Shown here: in pieces, positions 5,804-6,536 of the stretch
Layout of the letters: every line of letters starts with the position of its first letter
How positions within the stretch are numbered: the stretch's first letter is position 1
Assembly (NCBI GenBank): GCA_007128515.1
Contig: SKXI01000067.1
Span: 1-6,536 of the forward strand
DNA from: Halococcaceae archaeon
GTDB lineage: Archaea > Halobacteriota > Halobacteria > Halobacteriales > Halalkalicoccaceae
DNA: 6,536 bases
Direction: 5' to 3'
Notes under the pieces: model-generated
Database searches by the model: none
Seen by the model: the letters and a program-made list of their open reading frames with translations, nothing else
Told to the model about the DNA's origin: nothing
Translations under genes and position numbers: made by a program

Positions 5804-6078
5804 CGCACCGCCTCCCCGGTGCGACCGTCGAACCGGTTGTACAGCCACCCGAACGCCGTGCCGAGAACGAGACCGTCGAGGAACCCCCAGGAGATCCCGA
5901 CGAGCGTACCGGTGACGGTGTCGTCGTACCCGATGTAGACGTCGGCCAGCAGCTCGCGCCACTCGTCCCCCCAGCCGATCCGTGACAGGGGCACCAGCAC
6001 CGCTACGACGATCGCCCAGACGGTTCCCAGGGCCAGGCCCAGCGCGCGTGCGTTCACGGCGTGTGTCTCCGAATCCAT
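5800..6078 (-). CDS. Small two-helix membrane protein, haloarchaeal holin-like family
   Basis: A 92-residue protein with two predicted membrane helices, at about residues 12-32 (LGLALGTVWAIVVAVLVPL) and 58-80 (TLVGISWGFLDGLVLGTAFGWLY). Between them lies an acidic, aromatic segment, GWGDEW...DVYIGYDDT, and the tail is short and charged. The pattern ALGLALG...YIGYD...WGFLDG...WLYNRF resembles a family of small haloarchaeal proteins that databases often label 'bacteriophage holin'. That label is from memory and does not prove a lytic role; no phage genes lie nearby. The ATG at 6076-6078 has a TATA-like box about 26 bp upstream, so a leaderless transcript is likely. Its stop overlaps the start of the split-barrel gene by four bases, so the two are almost certainly co-transcribed. 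Confidence 0.75.
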   Translation of the reverse strand: MDSETHAVNARALGLALGTVWAIVVAVLVPLSRIGWGDEWRELLADVYIGYDDTVTGTLVGISWGFLDGLVLGTAFGWLYNRFDGRTGEAVR

Positions 6079-6100
6079 GGCGGAGGTACGACGTCGGTCC

Positions 6101-6109
6101 TCAAAGCTT
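6101..6109 (-). promoter_or_regulatory. TATA-like box for the holin-like/PNPOx-like operon
   Basis: On the minus strand this reads AAGCTTTGA, an AT-richer patch centred about 27 bp before the ATG at 6078. Spacing and the lack of a Shine-Dalgarno site fit a leaderless transcript. It resembles the CTTTGTAT box before rfcC. Confidence 0.4.
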
Positions 6110-6216
6110 CGGCCCCGATTCCGACCGTGTGGGAACCCGGACGCGCCTGTCCGGACGGGCCGTCGTCCGGCCGATCGCGACCTGGTCGGGGGATCGAGAC
6201 GAGCGAGGGAGCAGCG

Positions 6217-6261
6217 GTCGCGAGCGACCGGCTCGGTAGCGGCGACCGCGTCGCTCGCGAC
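6217..6261. repeat. 12-bp inverted repeat in the divergent spacer
   Basis: GTCGCGAGCGAC (6217-6228) and GTCGCTCGCGAC (6250-6261) are perfect reverse complements separated by 21 bp; their centres are 33 bp apart, close to three helical turns. The repeat lies midway in the 273-bp spacer between the holin-like operon and the universal stress gene. It could be a paired operator site or a hairpin. The rest of the spacer (6079-6351) holds the two promoters and no gene that I can support. Confidence 0.4.
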
Positions 6262-6320
6262 GGTCGACGCCTGGTACAGTACGGTGGCGGTGAAACCCAG
6301 TTTCCGGGAGTCGTAGTCGC

Positions 6321-6327
6321 ACTTATG
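6321..6327 (+). promoter_or_regulatory. TATA-like box for the universal stress protein gene
   Basis: ACTTATG is centred 28 bp before the ATG at 6352, a typical haloarchaeal leaderless arrangement. The ATG inside this motif is in frame with the gene but would place the start codon in the promoter. GGAGGT at 6330-6335 is 16 nt from the chosen start, too far for a normal ribosome binding site. Confidence 0.6.
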
Positions 6328-6351
6328 CCGGAGGTCGACGTCTCTCCGCAC

Positions 6352-6536
6352 ATGACCGAACACGTTCTCGTCGCGGTCGACGACTCGGAGCAGGCGAAGA
6401 AAGCGCTCGACTTCGCCGTCGAGGAGCATCCCGACGCACGGATCACGGCCCTGCACGTGATCGATCCGCGCGAGTTCTACGGGGCGAGCGCGATAGAGGG
6501 GGCCGCGATGTCGAGTTACGAGCGGCTGCGCGAGAT
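6352..6536 (+). CDS. Universal stress protein (UspA family), N-terminal part
   Basis: The first 61 complete codons of a UspA-domain protein; the gene runs off the window. The start MTEHVLVAVDDSEQAKKALDF is the classic first strand and helix, with the VAVDDSE segment that in ATP-binding members contacts nucleotide. ITALHVIDPREFYG follows as strand two, then an acidic helix SSYERLRE. A full protein would be about 140-150 residues, so the G-rich ATP-binding loop near the C-terminus is not visible and nucleotide binding cannot be judged. The second in-frame ATG (6352) is preferred to the one at 6325, which lies within the putative TATA box and adds nine residues not typical of the family. Haloarchaea carry many paralogues, so a specific role cannot be assigned. 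Confidence 0.9.
   Translation, partial: MTEHVLVAVDDSEQAKKALDFAVEEHPDARITALHVIDPREFYGASAIEGAAMSSYERLRE

Noticed and set aside
5800..6078. Reading the holin-like gene as evidence of a provirus
   Set aside because: No integrase, capsid, portal, terminase or lysis partner is visible, and the neighbours are ordinary chromosomal genes.
6325..6351. Upstream ATG giving the universal stress protein nine extra residues
   Set aside because: It lies inside the likely TATA box, and the extension is not typical of UspA proteins, which start just before the first strand as at 6352.

Overview
The window is high-G+C DNA from an archaeon, almost certainly a haloarchaeon (class Halobacteria). The predicted proteins are rich in Asp/Glu and poor in Lys. 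Several genes start with no Shine-Dalgarno site and carry a TATA-like box about 26-28 bp before the start codon, as in leaderless transcripts. The gene set also fits: a third replication factor C subunit, haloarchaeal-type DHFR next to thymidylate synthase, a small holin-like membrane protein and a universal stress protein.

Layout, left to right. (1) The last codons of thymidylate synthase (thyA/hts) overlap by one base the start of a complete dihydrofolate reductase (folA/hdrB), a thymidylate and folate recycling operon. (2) After a 207-bp spacer with a hairpin comes a ketopantoate reductase family gene (panE-like). (3) A divergent RfcC-type clamp-loader subunit lies on the minus strand, convergent with panE. 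Its Walker B and sensor-1 residues are changed. (4) Divergent from rfcC is a polytopic MgtC/SapB-DUF4010 membrane protein. (5) An 82-bp near-perfect palindrome begins on the last base of that gene's stop codon. (6) Next is a gene fusing a pair of CBS domains to a MaoC-type (R)-hydratase hot-dog domain. (7) After a G-rich convergent spacer lies a minus-strand two-gene operon: a small two-helix membrane protein and a split-barrel flavin/PNPOx-like protein, sharing a GTGA overlap. (8) The window ends inside a divergent UspA-type universal stress protein.

Most of the window is ordinary chromosomal housekeeping DNA. I see no CRISPR array, tRNA, rRNA, integrase, transposase or defence system. The points most worth following up are the intergenic palindrome (a MITE-like candidate), the CBS-MaoC fusion, the degenerate ATPase motifs of the RfcC subunit and the holin-like/flavoprotein gene pair.
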